This document shows, piece by piece, positions 1-6,599 of a DNA stretch of 11,394 nucleotides. Below the pieces are notes generated by a model. That model had not been told where the DNA came from and did not search any database. It was given only the letters and a program-made list of their open reading frames with translations. Position 1 is the stretch's first letter. Every line of letters begins with the position of its first letter. A program made the position numbers and the translations under genes. Source of the stretch: JBGOUJ01 sp041477005 (GTDB lineage: Bacteria > Acidobacteriota > Terriglobia > Bryobacterales > JACQDG01). The DNA lies in the NCBI GenBank assembly GCA_041477005.1, contig JBGOUJ010000201.1:1-11394 (forward strand), given 5' to 3'.

Positions 1-299
1 GAAACGGCGGTCTCCTGCGGAGCGTAGAAGTAGAGCACCGGCGTTTCCATCCGGACGCGCGCTCGCGAATAGGATTTGACGCTGTAACGGGGGTCGATGC
101 GGCAGACGAACGAAGGCAGGTCGGCCGGGCCGTTGAGCGGCCGCCAGTCAAGCGCGGAGCCGTCGCGGTTCACGACCGAGGTGAAGGTGCCCCACTCGTG
201 AACGACCAGGCCGTTGTTCGCCGGAATGGTCGCCGCCAGGGCGGCCGCCGGGCAAACGAGCAGAATTGCCCCCAAGCAAAACATCCGGGTTGCGCGCAT
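1..299 (-). CDS. secreted protein of unknown function, N-terminal part (runs off left edge)
   Basis: The minus strand is open from an ATG at 299 to the window edge (99 codons). A strong AGGAGGA lies 7 bases upstream of that ATG. The first ~23 residues form a signal peptide: Arg near the start, a hydrophobic stretch (MFCLGAILLVCPAAALA), then Ala-rich cleavage positions. The mature part carries NGLVVHEWGTFTSV, then DWRPLNGPADLPSFV and VRMETPVLYFY. From memory, this VHEWGTF...METPV.YFY pattern marks a conserved secreted family in Acidobacteriota and Planctomycetota with no established function. It is probably periplasmic or outer-surface. The C-terminus is outside the window, so length and any further domain are unknown. 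Reading frame and start are secure; function is not. Confidence 0.8.
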   Translation of the reverse strand, partial: MRATRMFCLGAILLVCPAAALAATIPANNGLVVHEWGTFTSVVNRDGSALDWRPLNGPADLPSFVCRIDPRYSVKSYSRARVRMETPVLYFYAPQETAV

Positions 300-587
300 T
301 ATGGTTCCTCCTGCCCTGTAGACGCCGGAAGGGGCCGAAGTGTTAACGAGAAAACGAAGTCACCGGCGGTTTGTCCGGTAGAGATATCGGTCGCGCCTCG
401 AACGCCGATCGCCGCTACCGTTTGACGGGCTGCAGTTGCGTCCAATTTTCGTGGAACACCAGTGCAGGATTGTTACCCTTGGTGTAAAATAGCTGCTCCA
501 GACGAACATCGGCTCTGGTGTGCGGCCCGTCCACAACGGAGGGGCGACGGCGCCACGCCAGGATGGTCTTTTGGGAAAGGATTCAAT

Positions 588-1169
588 GTGAAGACGATCA
601 ATATACTGCTCTTGACCGGGCTGCTGGCGTCGCGGCTGTGCGCCGCCTCCGACGTGCCGCCCCCGGCGGCCCAGATCGCTTCCGCCATCCTTGCCGCGCC
701 CGAGGAGCTTCGCGCCGGCGCCGCGGTTCTCGGCTACGACGCGCAGGGGACTCTGGTCAAGCTTCGCGAGGGCAAGAACGAGCTGATCTGCCTCGCCAGC
801 GACCCGAGCAAGAAAGCGTTCAGCGTCGCCTGTTACCACCGGGACCTCGAGCCATACATGGCTCGCGGCCGCGAGCTTCTGGCCCAGAAGATCATCGGGA
901 AAGACCGCAACGACGTCCGATGGAAGGAGATCGCTGACGGCAAGCTCGCCATGCCGCGCGAGCCGCGGACACTTTACGTACTGATCGGCAAAGGCTTCGA
1001 TTCCAGCAGTGGGAAAGTAACGGATGCCTACCTGCGCTGGGTGATCTACGTGCCTTTCGCCACGCCGGAATCCACGGGACTATCGACCAAGCCCAGCGAA
1101 AACGCGCCGTGGCTGATGTACCCGGGGACCATCGGCGCGCACATCATGATCAACCCCCCGAAGAAGTAG
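588..1169 (+). CDS. secreted protein of unknown function, 193 aa
   Basis: The frame is open from further upstream, but I place the start at the GTG at 588. GGGAAAGGA (573-581) sits 6 bases before it, and the codons that follow encode a textbook signal peptide (VKTINILLLTGLLASRLCAAS, one Lys then a Leu-rich core, cleavage near residue 20). The mature ~170-residue protein has no transmembrane segment and no enzyme motif I recognise. Recognisable stretches are LREGKNELICLASDP, ACYHRDLEPYMARGREL and the C-terminal PWLMYPGTIGAHIMINPP. Two cysteines (ELICLA and VACYH) could form a disulfide. It is flanked by a divergent secreted gene on the left and a long non-coding region on the right, so it looks monocistronic. 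It is probably a conserved acidobacterial secreted protein; I assign no function. Confidence 0.72.
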   Translation: MKTINILLLTGLLASRLCAASDVPPPAAQIASAILAAPEELRAGAAVLGYDAQGTLVKLREGKNELICLASDPSKKAFSVACYHRDLEPYMARGRELLAQKIIGKDRNDVRWKEIADGKLAMPREPRTLYVLIGKGFDSSSGKVTDAYLRWVIYVPFATPESTGLSTKPSENAPWLMYPGTIGAHIMINPPKK

Positions 1170-1367
1170 GCAACCCGGCTGCCTTGGGTTTCGCTGCATC
1201 GTACTCACGGAATCTCCTAGGTGAGGAAGATTTGTATGCGACGCCAAGGTGCGAAGACTCAGCGGAATGCTCCCTCGCTGCCAGTGGTGAGCCTGTACCC
1301 CACCGGACGAGAACCTCGCGAGCCACGGCCTGACGCCGCGGGCGACCTCTAGAATAAGAAGAGGAGA

Positions 1368-1423
1368 TCTCTGCGCCTCTGCGGTTAATTCGGCTTTACA
1401 ATCAACCGCGGAAGACGCAGAGA
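1368..1423. repeat. imperfect inverted repeat of the 'AACCGCAGAGGCGCAGAGA' type
   Basis: The left arm TCTCTGCGCCTCTGCGGTT (1368-1386) and right arm AACCGCGGAAGACGCAGAGA (1404-1423) pair, apart from a few mismatches and a 1-nt length difference, around a 17-nt AT-rich loop. The left arm contains its own internal repetition (CTCTGCGCCTCTGCG). Strings of this form recur between genes in many environmental bacterial genomes from memory, so this is probably a dispersed intergenic element rather than a single-gene terminator. It is well placed neither for termination of the gene ending at 1169 (about 200 nt away) nor as an operator of the 1515-1542 promoter. Confidence 0.5.
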
Positions 1424-1514
1424 AGTTCCCACATTAATTGTCTCAATACTGCTTGGAATCTTGTGATGCAACGCCTCACCAGGCCGCTCGACGTATGAGG
1501 CTCCCTCGCTATCT

Positions 1515-1542
1515 TTGACTCCCCGGCACGCCCGGTTACAAT
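1515..1542 (+). promoter_or_regulatory. sigma-70-type promoter, probably giving a leaderless mRNA
   Basis: TTGACT (1515-1520) and TACAAT (1537-1542) are separated by 16 nt, close to the consensus spacing and sequence. Transcription would start about 7 nt after the -10 box, at or next to position 1549, which is the A of the ATG of the downstream oxidoreductase. No Shine-Dalgarno sequence precedes that ATG, which fits a leaderless transcript. Confidence 0.55.
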
Positions 1543-1548
1543 AGCCGA

Positions 1549-2679
1549 ATGACCCGCCGGGACATTTTGAAGGCAGCGGGTGCTGCAACGCTTGCTGCTT
1601 TGGGAGGCGGATGTGCGGCCCGGCGTAAGCCGGTCTCTTCCCTCCCGCAGACTTCCGCGCGCCGCCTGGTCCCCGTGGACTGCGCGCGCGAGCGCGTCAT
1701 CCGCACGGTCGCCGGACTCCGCCCGTTCCGGCCCTCCGGCTTCCTGGTCCGGACCGACAAGCTCGAGCGGAAAGCCGTCATCCACAACTACGGCCACGGT
1801 GGCGCCGGAATTACGCTCTCCTGGGGCACGGCGCAGCTTGCGCTCGAAGAAGCCGAGCACAGCGGTCACACCGAGTTCGCTGTGCTGGGCTGCGGCGTGA
1901 TAGGTCTCACCACCGCCCGCCTGTTTCAGCGTCGTGGATTCACGGTCACCATCTACTCCAAAGACACGCCGCCCAACACCACCTCGAACATCGCCGGGGG
2001 CTGGTGGGCGCCGGTGACCCTCTTCGAGCCGGGCCGCCAGGGACCGGAGTTCAGCGCCGGCTTCGTCCGCGCCGCGAAATTCGCGCACCGCTATTATCAG
2101 AACCTGACGAACGACTATTACGGCGTGCGCTGGCTGCCCATGTATGCGCTCAGCAACGGGCCTCGCCGCGTTCCCTCGGGCCAGGACCCGTTCCCCGAAA
2201 TTCAGGCGCTCTACCCGGATAGCAGGGAGTTGAACGCGAACGAGCACCCGTTTTCCGCAGCTCGCGTGCACCGCTCCTGGTCCATGCTGATCGAGCCGCC
2301 CGTCTACCTGAACGCCCTGCTGCGCGACTATTTCCTGGCCGGCGGCAAGCTGGTGATTCGCGACTTCCAGAACCTCGAAGCCGTGCTGGCCTTAAAGGAG
2401 CCCGCCGTGGTCAACTGCACGGGGCTGGGCGCGAAGGCGCTTTTTAATGATGCGGAGCTGACCCCGGTAAAAGGCCAGCTCTCGTTCCTGATTCCGCAGC
2501 CCGAGGTGGACTACTGCACGGTCGGCCCCGGAGATCTCTATATGTTTCCGCGCCGCGATGGCATCCTGCTGGGCGGAACCCACGAAGAAGGCGTCTGGAA
2601 CCTCGATCCCGATCCTGCGCAGGCGGAGCGCATTGTCCGTGAACACGCGGAATTGTTCCGGCGGATGCGCCCAAGCTGA
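1549..2679 (+). CDS. Tat-exported FAD oxidoreductase, D-amino-acid oxidase family, circularly permuted
   Basis: The 376-residue protein begins with a Tat-type signal (TRRDILKAAGAATLAALGGGC; Cys22 may be lipidated, though the lipobox is weak). The FAD-binding glycine motif is VLGCGVIGLTTA (residues 112-123), followed by SNIAGGWWAP (146-155), VVNCTGLG (287-294), a KGQ turn (308-310) and ILLGGTHEEGVWN (339-351). All of these occur in this order in D-amino-acid/D-aspartate oxidases. The blocks that normally end those enzymes, GLRPFRP (56-62) and IHNYGHGGAGITLSWG (78-93), lie here before the FAD motif, so the domain order is circularly permuted. Arg58 and Tyr331 match the substrate-carboxylate Arg and an active-site Tyr of the family. 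The likely reaction is oxidative deamination of a D-amino acid or glycine-like amine with O2, outside the cytoplasm; the substrate is unknown. The ATG at 1549 is chosen because the promoter and Tat signal both point to it. Confidence 0.85.
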   Translation: MTRRDILKAAGAATLAALGGGCAARRKPVSSLPQTSARRLVPVDCARERVIRTVAGLRPFRPSGFLVRTDKLERKAVIHNYGHGGAGITLSWGTAQLALEEAEHSGHTEFAVLGCGVIGLTTARLFQRRGFTVTIYSKDTPPNTTSNIAGGWWAPVTLFEPGRQGPEFSAGFVRAAKFAHRYYQNLTNDYYGVRWLPMYALSNGPRRVPSGQDPFPEIQALYPDSRELNANEHPFSAARVHRSWSMLIEPPVYLNALLRDYFLAGGKLVIRDFQNLEAVLALKEPAVVNCTGLGAKALFNDAELTPVKGQLSFLIPQPEVDYCTVGPGDLYMFPRRDGILLGGTHEEGVWNLDPDPAQAERIVREHAELFRRMRPS

Positions 2680-2819
2680 CGCCCGCCATCGCCTCCTCAA
2701 GGGTGATCTCCCCGCTCCGCACCGTAAGCTGACCAGTCTCTTCTCAACCAACGGTAGAGTAGCCCGCCGGGCCATTGCGCCTCGGCAGTGCAGGGAAGAA
2801 GCAAGTGCAGTTTGCGAGG

Positions 2820-2850
2820 GCGCCGGCCCGCAGTCGCGTGGGGCCGGCGC
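2820..2850. terminator. GC-rich hairpin between convergent genes, candidate terminator
   Basis: GCGCCGGCCC (2820-2829) and GGGCCGGCGC (2841-2850) form a perfect 10-bp stem with an 11-nt loop. It lies 50 nt beyond the stop of the minus-strand pilin gene and 140 nt beyond the stop of the plus-strand oxidase, a natural place for a shared terminator. There is no T-run on either side, so a classical intrinsic terminator is not shown. Confidence 0.45.
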
Positions 2851-2900
2851 ACTTGGACGAGCCCGGTTGCCTCAAACCTCCCCAGATGACCAGCCGGCTC

Positions 2901-3086
2901 TTACGACGCGGCCTTGGACAAAACGGAAGCCATGCGGCTGAAGATCGTGCTGATGCTGGTCGAAATGCCCGGCAGTAATGCACCCGCCGCGACGGCGATG
3001 AAACCCGCGAGCAGGGCGTATTCCACCAGATCCTGGCCTCGCTCGTCCCGCAGCATCCTCTCGATTGCGATGTAAAGCTTCGTCAT
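2901..3086 (-). CDS. flp: Flp-type pilin (Tad pilus major subunit), 61 aa
   Basis: This small protein has the hallmark of Flp prepilins. A short charged leader (17 residues, ending ERMLRDERG) is followed by QDLVEYALLAGFIAVAAGALL. Cleavage by a TadV-type prepilin peptidase is expected between Gly17 and Gln18, with the conserved Glu at +5 (Glu22) and Tyr at +6. The mature pilin would be 44 residues: one hydrophobic helix and a small Ser-rich tail (GISTSISTIFSRMASVLSKAAS). AAGGAG (plus-strand positions 3092-3097) lies 5 nt before the ATG, confirming the start. It is divergent from the TadE/TadG operon, suggesting separate control of the abundant pilin and the minor subunits. The assembly ATPase and secretin must be encoded elsewhere. 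Confidence 0.92.
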   Translation of the reverse strand: MTKLYIAIERMLRDERGQDLVEYALLAGFIAVAAGALLPGISTSISTIFSRMASVLSKAAS

Positions 3087-3166
3087 GTACTCTCCTTGTC
3101 TTAAATTTTCCGGACACTGGCGCCCCTCGCCAATGCCGCTTTCGCTTCAATCCACTCGAGACCTAG

Positions 3167-3193
3167 TTTCTACTCGACGACGGCAACCGTCAA
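3167..3193 (-). promoter_or_regulatory. possible flp promoter
   Basis: On the minus strand, TTGACG (3193-3188) is followed after 15 nt by TAGAAA (3172-3167). The -35 is good, while the -10 and the spacing are mediocre. It would give a leader of roughly 75 nt before the pilin start. Confidence 0.3.
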
Positions 3194-3218
3194 TGGATCA
3201 GGGGTACCGTCTGAAGCT

Positions 3219-3242
3219 CAGGTCTACACTTTAGAAGACCTG
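3219..3242. repeat. perfect dyad CAGGTCT-N10-AGACCTG
   Basis: Seven-base arms at 3219-3225 and 3236-3242 are perfectly complementary, with a 10-nt AT-rich centre. The arm spacing (17 nt centre to centre) is in the range of a dimeric regulator. It lies about 130 nt upstream of flp and 260 nt upstream of the TadE-like gene. Confidence 0.45.
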
Positions 3243-3281
3243 CGGTCACACTCGTTGGATGGTTGGGAGGTGGATAAAAAG

Positions 3282-3300
3282 TAATACGACTGCCGTATTA
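3282..3300. repeat. perfect dyad TAATACG-N5-CGTATTA
   Basis: Seven-base arms at 3282-3288 and 3294-3300 flank a 5-nt centre. The element directly follows an A-tract (GGATAAAAAG) and resembles a repressor or activator operator more than a terminator, since it sits between divergent genes. Its partner protein is unknown. Confidence 0.5.
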
Positions 3301-3376
3301 GTGTTGATACCTGCCACAAAATGAATCAGTCGCACTATTGCGCCCGCCGAGCGACATCGAATATCATCCAGATGTA

Positions 3377-3404
3377 GCTTGTGAGCCTCAATGGCTTGCG
3401 AGCC
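3377..3404 (+). repeat. direct repeat GCTTGYGAGCC x2, 17-nt period
   Basis: GCTTGTGAGCC (3377-3387) and GCTTGCGAGCC (3394-3404) differ at one base and are separated by 6 nt. The second copy is itself part of a small dyad (GGCT-TGCG-AGCC). Tandem sites with this period upstream of an operon are typical for activator or response-regulator binding; no regulator is encoded nearby. Confidence 0.4.
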
Positions 3405-3501
3405 GAACACGGGCCGGCGGGCACGGTGGCCCATCATTAAGGCGCTCCGGTGATTGAGACCGGTTGCGACTCTCAGGGCCGCCGGCGATGGGGATCTGGT
3501 C

Positions 3502-4134
3502 ATGATAATGGAGAATGTTATTCCAGTTCAAGTAAGTCCGCGCAAGTTCGCAACGTCTAAACGGTCGGGCCAACGCCGCCGTGGCCGGAGGGGAAACACC
3601 TTCGTCGAAGCCGCCCTGGTGTTTCTGCCGATGATGGCGCTCTTCTTCGGCATCATCGACTTTTCATTCGTTGTCTACCTTCAGAGCACCTTCACGCACG
3701 CGGCCAGAGAGGCCGCGCGGTTTGCCATCACGTTCCGGTCAACGTACGGAACGAAGAACTGTGACTCCTCGCAGGCCGCCTGCATAATCCAGGTGGCGCA
3801 GGACAACGCGTCTGGTTTTCTCTCGGGAGCGAACGCCTCCTACATCGCAGTGAATTACTACACGGCGAATGACCTGGCGAACCCGGTAATGAAATGCACC
3901 AGCGGGGGATGTACCCAAACGGGCGCGCTACCCCAGGCTCTGCCGAGTGGTAAGACCGTCAGTTTTGCGAACCAGCCTGGAAACCTGATCGAGGTTGTGG
4001 TGAACAACTATCCGTGGAACTGGCTGGTGCCGATCGCCGGCTTTTCGCCGGGCGCCGGACTGAAGTTGAGCGCAGCGGCGAGCGATGTGCTGGGCGGCCT
4101 GGCGGTCGGCGCCCTTGTCCCTCCGAATCCGTAG
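3502..4134 (+). CDS. TadE-like minor pilin, first copy, 210 aa
   Basis: A basic N-terminus (SGQRRRGRRG) precedes GNTFVEAALVFLPMMALFFG (residues 31-50) and one transmembrane helix to about residue 59, then QSTFTHAAREAARFA, the TadE-like signature. G31 followed by NTFVE matches the Gly-x4-Glu prepilin-peptidase site seen in the Flp pilin, so it is probably processed by the same peptidase. The remaining ~150 residues would be extracytoplasmic, with four cysteines (87, 94, 132, 137), presumably two disulfides. The frame is open from 3454, but I choose the ATG at 3502 because GGGGAT (3490-3495) lies at good spacing; the ATG at 3508 is the alternative. TadE/TadF proteins are minor pilins of the Tad system needed for pilus assembly. 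It is the first gene of the operon, 30 nt from the next. Confidence 0.85.
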   Translation: MIMENVIPVQVSPRKFATSKRSGQRRRGRRGNTFVEAALVFLPMMALFFGIIDFSFVVYLQSTFTHAAREAARFAITFRSTYGTKNCDSSQAACIIQVAQDNASGFLSGANASYIAVNYYTANDLANPVMKCTSGGCTQTGALPQALPSGKTVSFANQPGNLIEVVVNNYPWNWLVPIAGFSPGAGLKLSAAASDVLGGLAVGALVPPNP

Positions 4135-4164
4135 TTTGCCGCCTGACGAACAGGAGTGAACGCA

Positions 4165-4869
4165 ATGGGACCAAAGCAACGGCGATCGAATCGAGAGCAG
4201 GGAAACACCATGCTGGAATTCGCAGTCGTGGCCGGTTTCTTTCTGATGCCGCTGCTGCTGGGATCGTTCACTATCGGCATGACGCTGGCCAAAGGAATTC
4301 AAGTTTCCAACGTGTGCCGGGAAGGAGCCGTTCTGTTCGTGAGGGCGACCACCGATCCGGCCGGGGGGCTGGACCTTTCGTTACCGTCTAACCAGTCCAT
4401 GATCGTGCATGCGGCAGCCGGGCTCGGCATGAACCAGCCCGGCACCAACCTGCCGGACCCGAACGGTAAGGGCGCGGTGATCCTGTCAAAGGTAATCCGG
4501 GTCGGGGACGCAGAATGCTCTGCGGGGGTCGTCCCGGCTCCGGTCGGCGCTCCGCCATGGAACGCCGGCAACTGCCCCAACTATGACAGCTATGTTTTCA
4601 CCAACCGCATCATTATCGGAAACGGTTCGCGGTTTTCCAGCCTTTTGGGAGATCCGCCCACCGGGACGGTGAAATCGGATGGCAGCATCTCGGCGAAGGA
4701 TATTGCAACTAATACTGCCAACCGGGCGCAGAGGTTCGGCCCGGGCGGCATGGTGACTCTGATTCGAAGTACTTTTGCGCTGACGTCGGAGATGTATGTG
4801 GATGTGAGCCAGCTCAACCTGTTCTCCATCCTGGCGAAACCGGTCATCTATTGCCGGAACATTTCCTAG
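4165..4869 (+). CDS. TadE-like minor pilin, second copy, 234 aa
   Basis: The start is the ATG at 4165: AGGAG (4152-4156) lies 8 nt upstream, and the earlier in-frame GTG at 4156 overlaps that site. A short basic head (GPKQRRSNREQG) precedes GNTMLEFAVVAGFFLMPLLL, with a Gly13-x4-Glu18 prepilin-peptidase site and one membrane helix (about residues 17-41). Next comes ..GIQVSNVCREGAVLFVRATT, the TadE-type post-helix region with Cys51 where the first copy has alanine. The ~180-residue outer part has three more cysteines and ends ..NLFSILAKPVIYCRNIS. It is paralogous in plan to the upstream gene, probably the TadF-position partner of a TadE/TadF pair. Its stop lies 17 nt before the TadG-like start. 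Confidence 0.83.
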   Translation: MGPKQRRSNREQGNTMLEFAVVAGFFLMPLLLGSFTIGMTLAKGIQVSNVCREGAVLFVRATTDPAGGLDLSLPSNQSMIVHAAAGLGMNQPGTNLPDPNGKGAVILSKVIRVGDAECSAGVVPAPVGAPPWNAGNCPNYDSYVFTNRIIIGNGSRFSSLLGDPPTGTVKSDGSISAKDIATNTANRAQRFGPGGMVTLIRSTFALTSEMYVDVSQLNLFSILAKPVIYCRNIS

Positions 4870-4886
4870 CGGACAGTGGGAGGATT

Positions 4887-6599
4887 ATGCAACCCATACG
4901 CGGCTGGCGAAACAAACCGAAGGGATTCGTCATAGTAATGACGGCGGCCATGCTGGTGTTCATGATTGGCGTGGTCGGCCTTGCCATTGACGGCGGAGCC
5001 CTTTACATGATCAAGGCGAGGATGAGCGCTGCCGTCGATGCCGCGGCGCTGGCGGCCGGACGCTCGGTCAACATGGCCAACACGGTAGCGCAAGCTAACT
5101 CCCAGGCCACCTCGATGGCCAACCAGTTCTTCGCGGCAAATTTTCCAACCGGCTACATGGGTACGTCGTCGGCCCCGACGGTCACGCCCGTCTTCACCCA
5201 GGAAACGGATGGCGCTGGAAATCCCAACGGCGTCCTCGACATTAAGGTGACCGCTTCGGTGTCGGCGCCGACGTATTTCATGAACGTCTTTGGCGTCAGC
5301 AGCGTTTCGGTGACCGCCACCGGCACGGCGTCACGCCGCGGTCTGGTCATGCTGCTGGTGCTCGACAAATCGATCTCGATGAATACGCCCACAGTTCCCA
5401 CCGCTTGCGAGGCGATGAAAACGGCGGCGCAGGATTTCATCACCAGGTTCAGCCCGTACGACCAGATTGGGATGGTTACCTTCGACTACACGGCGCACCT
5501 GGACTATCCGCCAAGCCCCAATTATGGCAACGGCACGCTGGCCGCCGCCATCAACGGCATTGTTTGCCAAAACAACACCAACAGCACTTCGGCCCTCGAG
5601 ATGGCCTATCAGCAAATCGTCAACCAGAACCTACCGCTCGCCCTCAACAGCATTGTGTTCTTCACTGACGGCTCCCCGAACGGGATCTCTGCCAGCTTTC
5701 CGGTGAGGCTGGCCGTAGACACCCGTTGGGGTCCGGCGGCCGGCAGCCCGCCACCGCCTGCTCAGAGCGGTTCCACCTATGGTCAGTCCAATAGCTGCGC
5801 CAGCGGCGCCAACGGCGGCAACAACGGGATTTGCGTCAATATGCCGGTCACCTGCACGGGTGGCGCCACGGTCCGAGGCACCCTCGTGCAGGTCTCGAAC
5901 CAGAACGTGGACGGGGGAGGAACGGCGGGGCTGTTTCTGCCCATGGACTCCGATTCGGCGATCACGTATCCGCCCGGATGCAATCAGACCGGATCTTACA
6001 CCCGGCAGATGATCGCCTATATCCCCGACGCCGACGTTTATGGGAACTCCACACACGGCGTGGTTGCCTCCGGCGCCGGTCCGACCGTCTACGGCGGCCT
6101 GGTCACCCGGGACCGCTGGCTGTTTCAAACCAACTCGCTGTGTAGCCCGGACCCCACGGTATCTCCCAACTGCAAGAACACCGGCGATTTTTGGGCCAAT
6201 TACTCCACGGTAGGCTCGGCCTCGAACTCCTTTCCAAGCGGTCCCTACGCCGGCAAGCTTCGCCCCGACCAGCCCAATACGGTCGTCGCCGCCAGCATGA
6301 ACACGGCCATGGCGGAAGCCTACAGGATTCGATCTGACACCAAGTTCCACGTGGTGATCAACTCGATCTATTTGACCGGCAACGGCGCCGACTCCGTGGA
6401 CCGGGAGTTTCTCCCGATCATCGCGAATTTTCCGACGATTCCGGCGCTGCCATACGATTCGCTCGGTTACAAGCCCTATGCGAACCCGGCCTTTCAAACG
6501 AATCAGGAGCAGGGGCGATATCTGGTCACGGCCGACAAGAATCAGCTCACCGGGCTTTTTGCTCAGATTGCATCTGAAGTATTGAGGCTAAGCCAGTGA
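4887..6599 (+). CDS. TadG-like pilus protein with von Willebrand factor A domain, 570 aa
   Basis: The ATG at 4887 follows GGGAGG (4878-4883); the spacing is short but the site is strong, and the upstream open extension lacks a better start. Residues 13-60 form the TadG N-terminus: a membrane helix (VIVMTAAMLVFMIGVVGLAI), DGGALYMIKARM, then AVDAAALAAG. The von Willebrand A domain begins at VMLLVLDKSIS (154-164), giving the metal-site DxSxS (D160, S162, S164). The other metal-site residues are Thr234 (STSALEMAY) and Asp261 (FFTDGSPN), so it should bind a divalent cation. A ~200-residue insertion (about 275-475), rich in Gly, Ser, Asn and Pro with six cysteines, separates that Asp from the last strand and helix (KFHVVINSIYL; LFAQIASEVLRL). 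The protein is anchored in the inner membrane or released as a pilus-associated factor. It ends with TGA directly followed by the ATG of the next gene. Confidence 0.85.
   Translation: MQPIRGWRNKPKGFVIVMTAAMLVFMIGVVGLAIDGGALYMIKARMSAAVDAAALAAGRSVNMANTVAQANSQATSMANQFFAANFPTGYMGTSSAPTVTPVFTQETDGAGNPNGVLDIKVTASVSAPTYFMNVFGVSSVSVTATGTASRRGLVMLLVLDKSISMNTPTVPTACEAMKTAAQDFITRFSPYDQIGMVTFDYTAHLDYPPSPNYGNGTLAAAINGIVCQNNTNSTSALEMAYQQIVNQNLPLALNSIVFFTDGSPNGISASFPVRLAVDTRWGPAAGSPPPPAQSGSTYGQSNSCASGANGGNNGICVNMPVTCTGGATVRGTLVQVSNQNVDGGGTAGLFLPMDSDSAITYPPGCNQTGSYTRQMIAYIPDADVYGNSTHGVVASGAGPTVYGGLVTRDRWLFQTNSLCSPDPTVSPNCKNTGDFWANYSTVGSASNSFPSGPYAGKLRPDQPNTVVAASMNTAMAEAYRIRSDTKFHVVINSIYLTGNGADSVDREFLPIIANFPTIPALPYDSLGYKPYANPAFQTNQEQGRYLVTADKNQLTGLFAQIASEVLRLSQ

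Larger units (their letters stand above)
1170..1548. other. non-coding gap between two plus-strand genes
   Basis: I see no credible gene here. The short open frames lack ribosome-binding sites and protein-like composition. The gap holds an imperfect inverted repeat (1368-1423) and a sigma-70-type promoter (1515-1542) for the next gene. The left half (about 1170-1360) shows nothing I can name. Confidence 0.6.
3087..3501. promoter_or_regulatory. divergent control region between flp and the TadE/TadG operon
   Basis: This 415-nt gap between two divergent pilus transcription units contains no convincing gene. It holds two perfect dyads (3219-3242 and 3282-3300), an 11-nt direct repeat (3377-3404), a possible flp promoter (3167-3193) and a small 5-bp hairpin in the flp leader (3118-3132). 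No consensus promoter for the plus-strand operon stands out; the best guess, TTGCGC (3338-3343), 18 nt, TATCAT (3362-3367), is weak. Its length and the number of dyads suggest regulated rather than constitutive expression. Confidence 0.55.

Noticed and set aside
485..490. TAAAAT as a -10 box for the secreted protein gene at 588.
   Set aside because: No acceptable -35 box at 16-18 nt upstream, and an isolated AT-rich hexamer is too weak to call.
1402..2271. A 289-codon minus-strand open frame.
   Set aside because: It is antisense to the oxidase, whose motifs are unmistakable on the plus strand.
3282..3291. TAATACGACT equals the first ten bases of the phage T7 promoter.
   Set aside because: The remaining core (CACTATAG) is absent; the match is explained by the perfect dyad TAATACG-N5-CGTATTA.
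3246..3503. An 85-codon minus-strand open frame in the flp/TadE gap.
   Set aside because: No ribosome-binding site or recognisable motif, and it spans the dyads and the direct repeat, so a regulatory region is more likely.
5631..6497. A 288-codon minus-strand open frame.
   Set aside because: It is antisense to the TadG-like gene, with low-complexity Gly/Arg/Val composition and no recognisable domain or ribosome-binding site.
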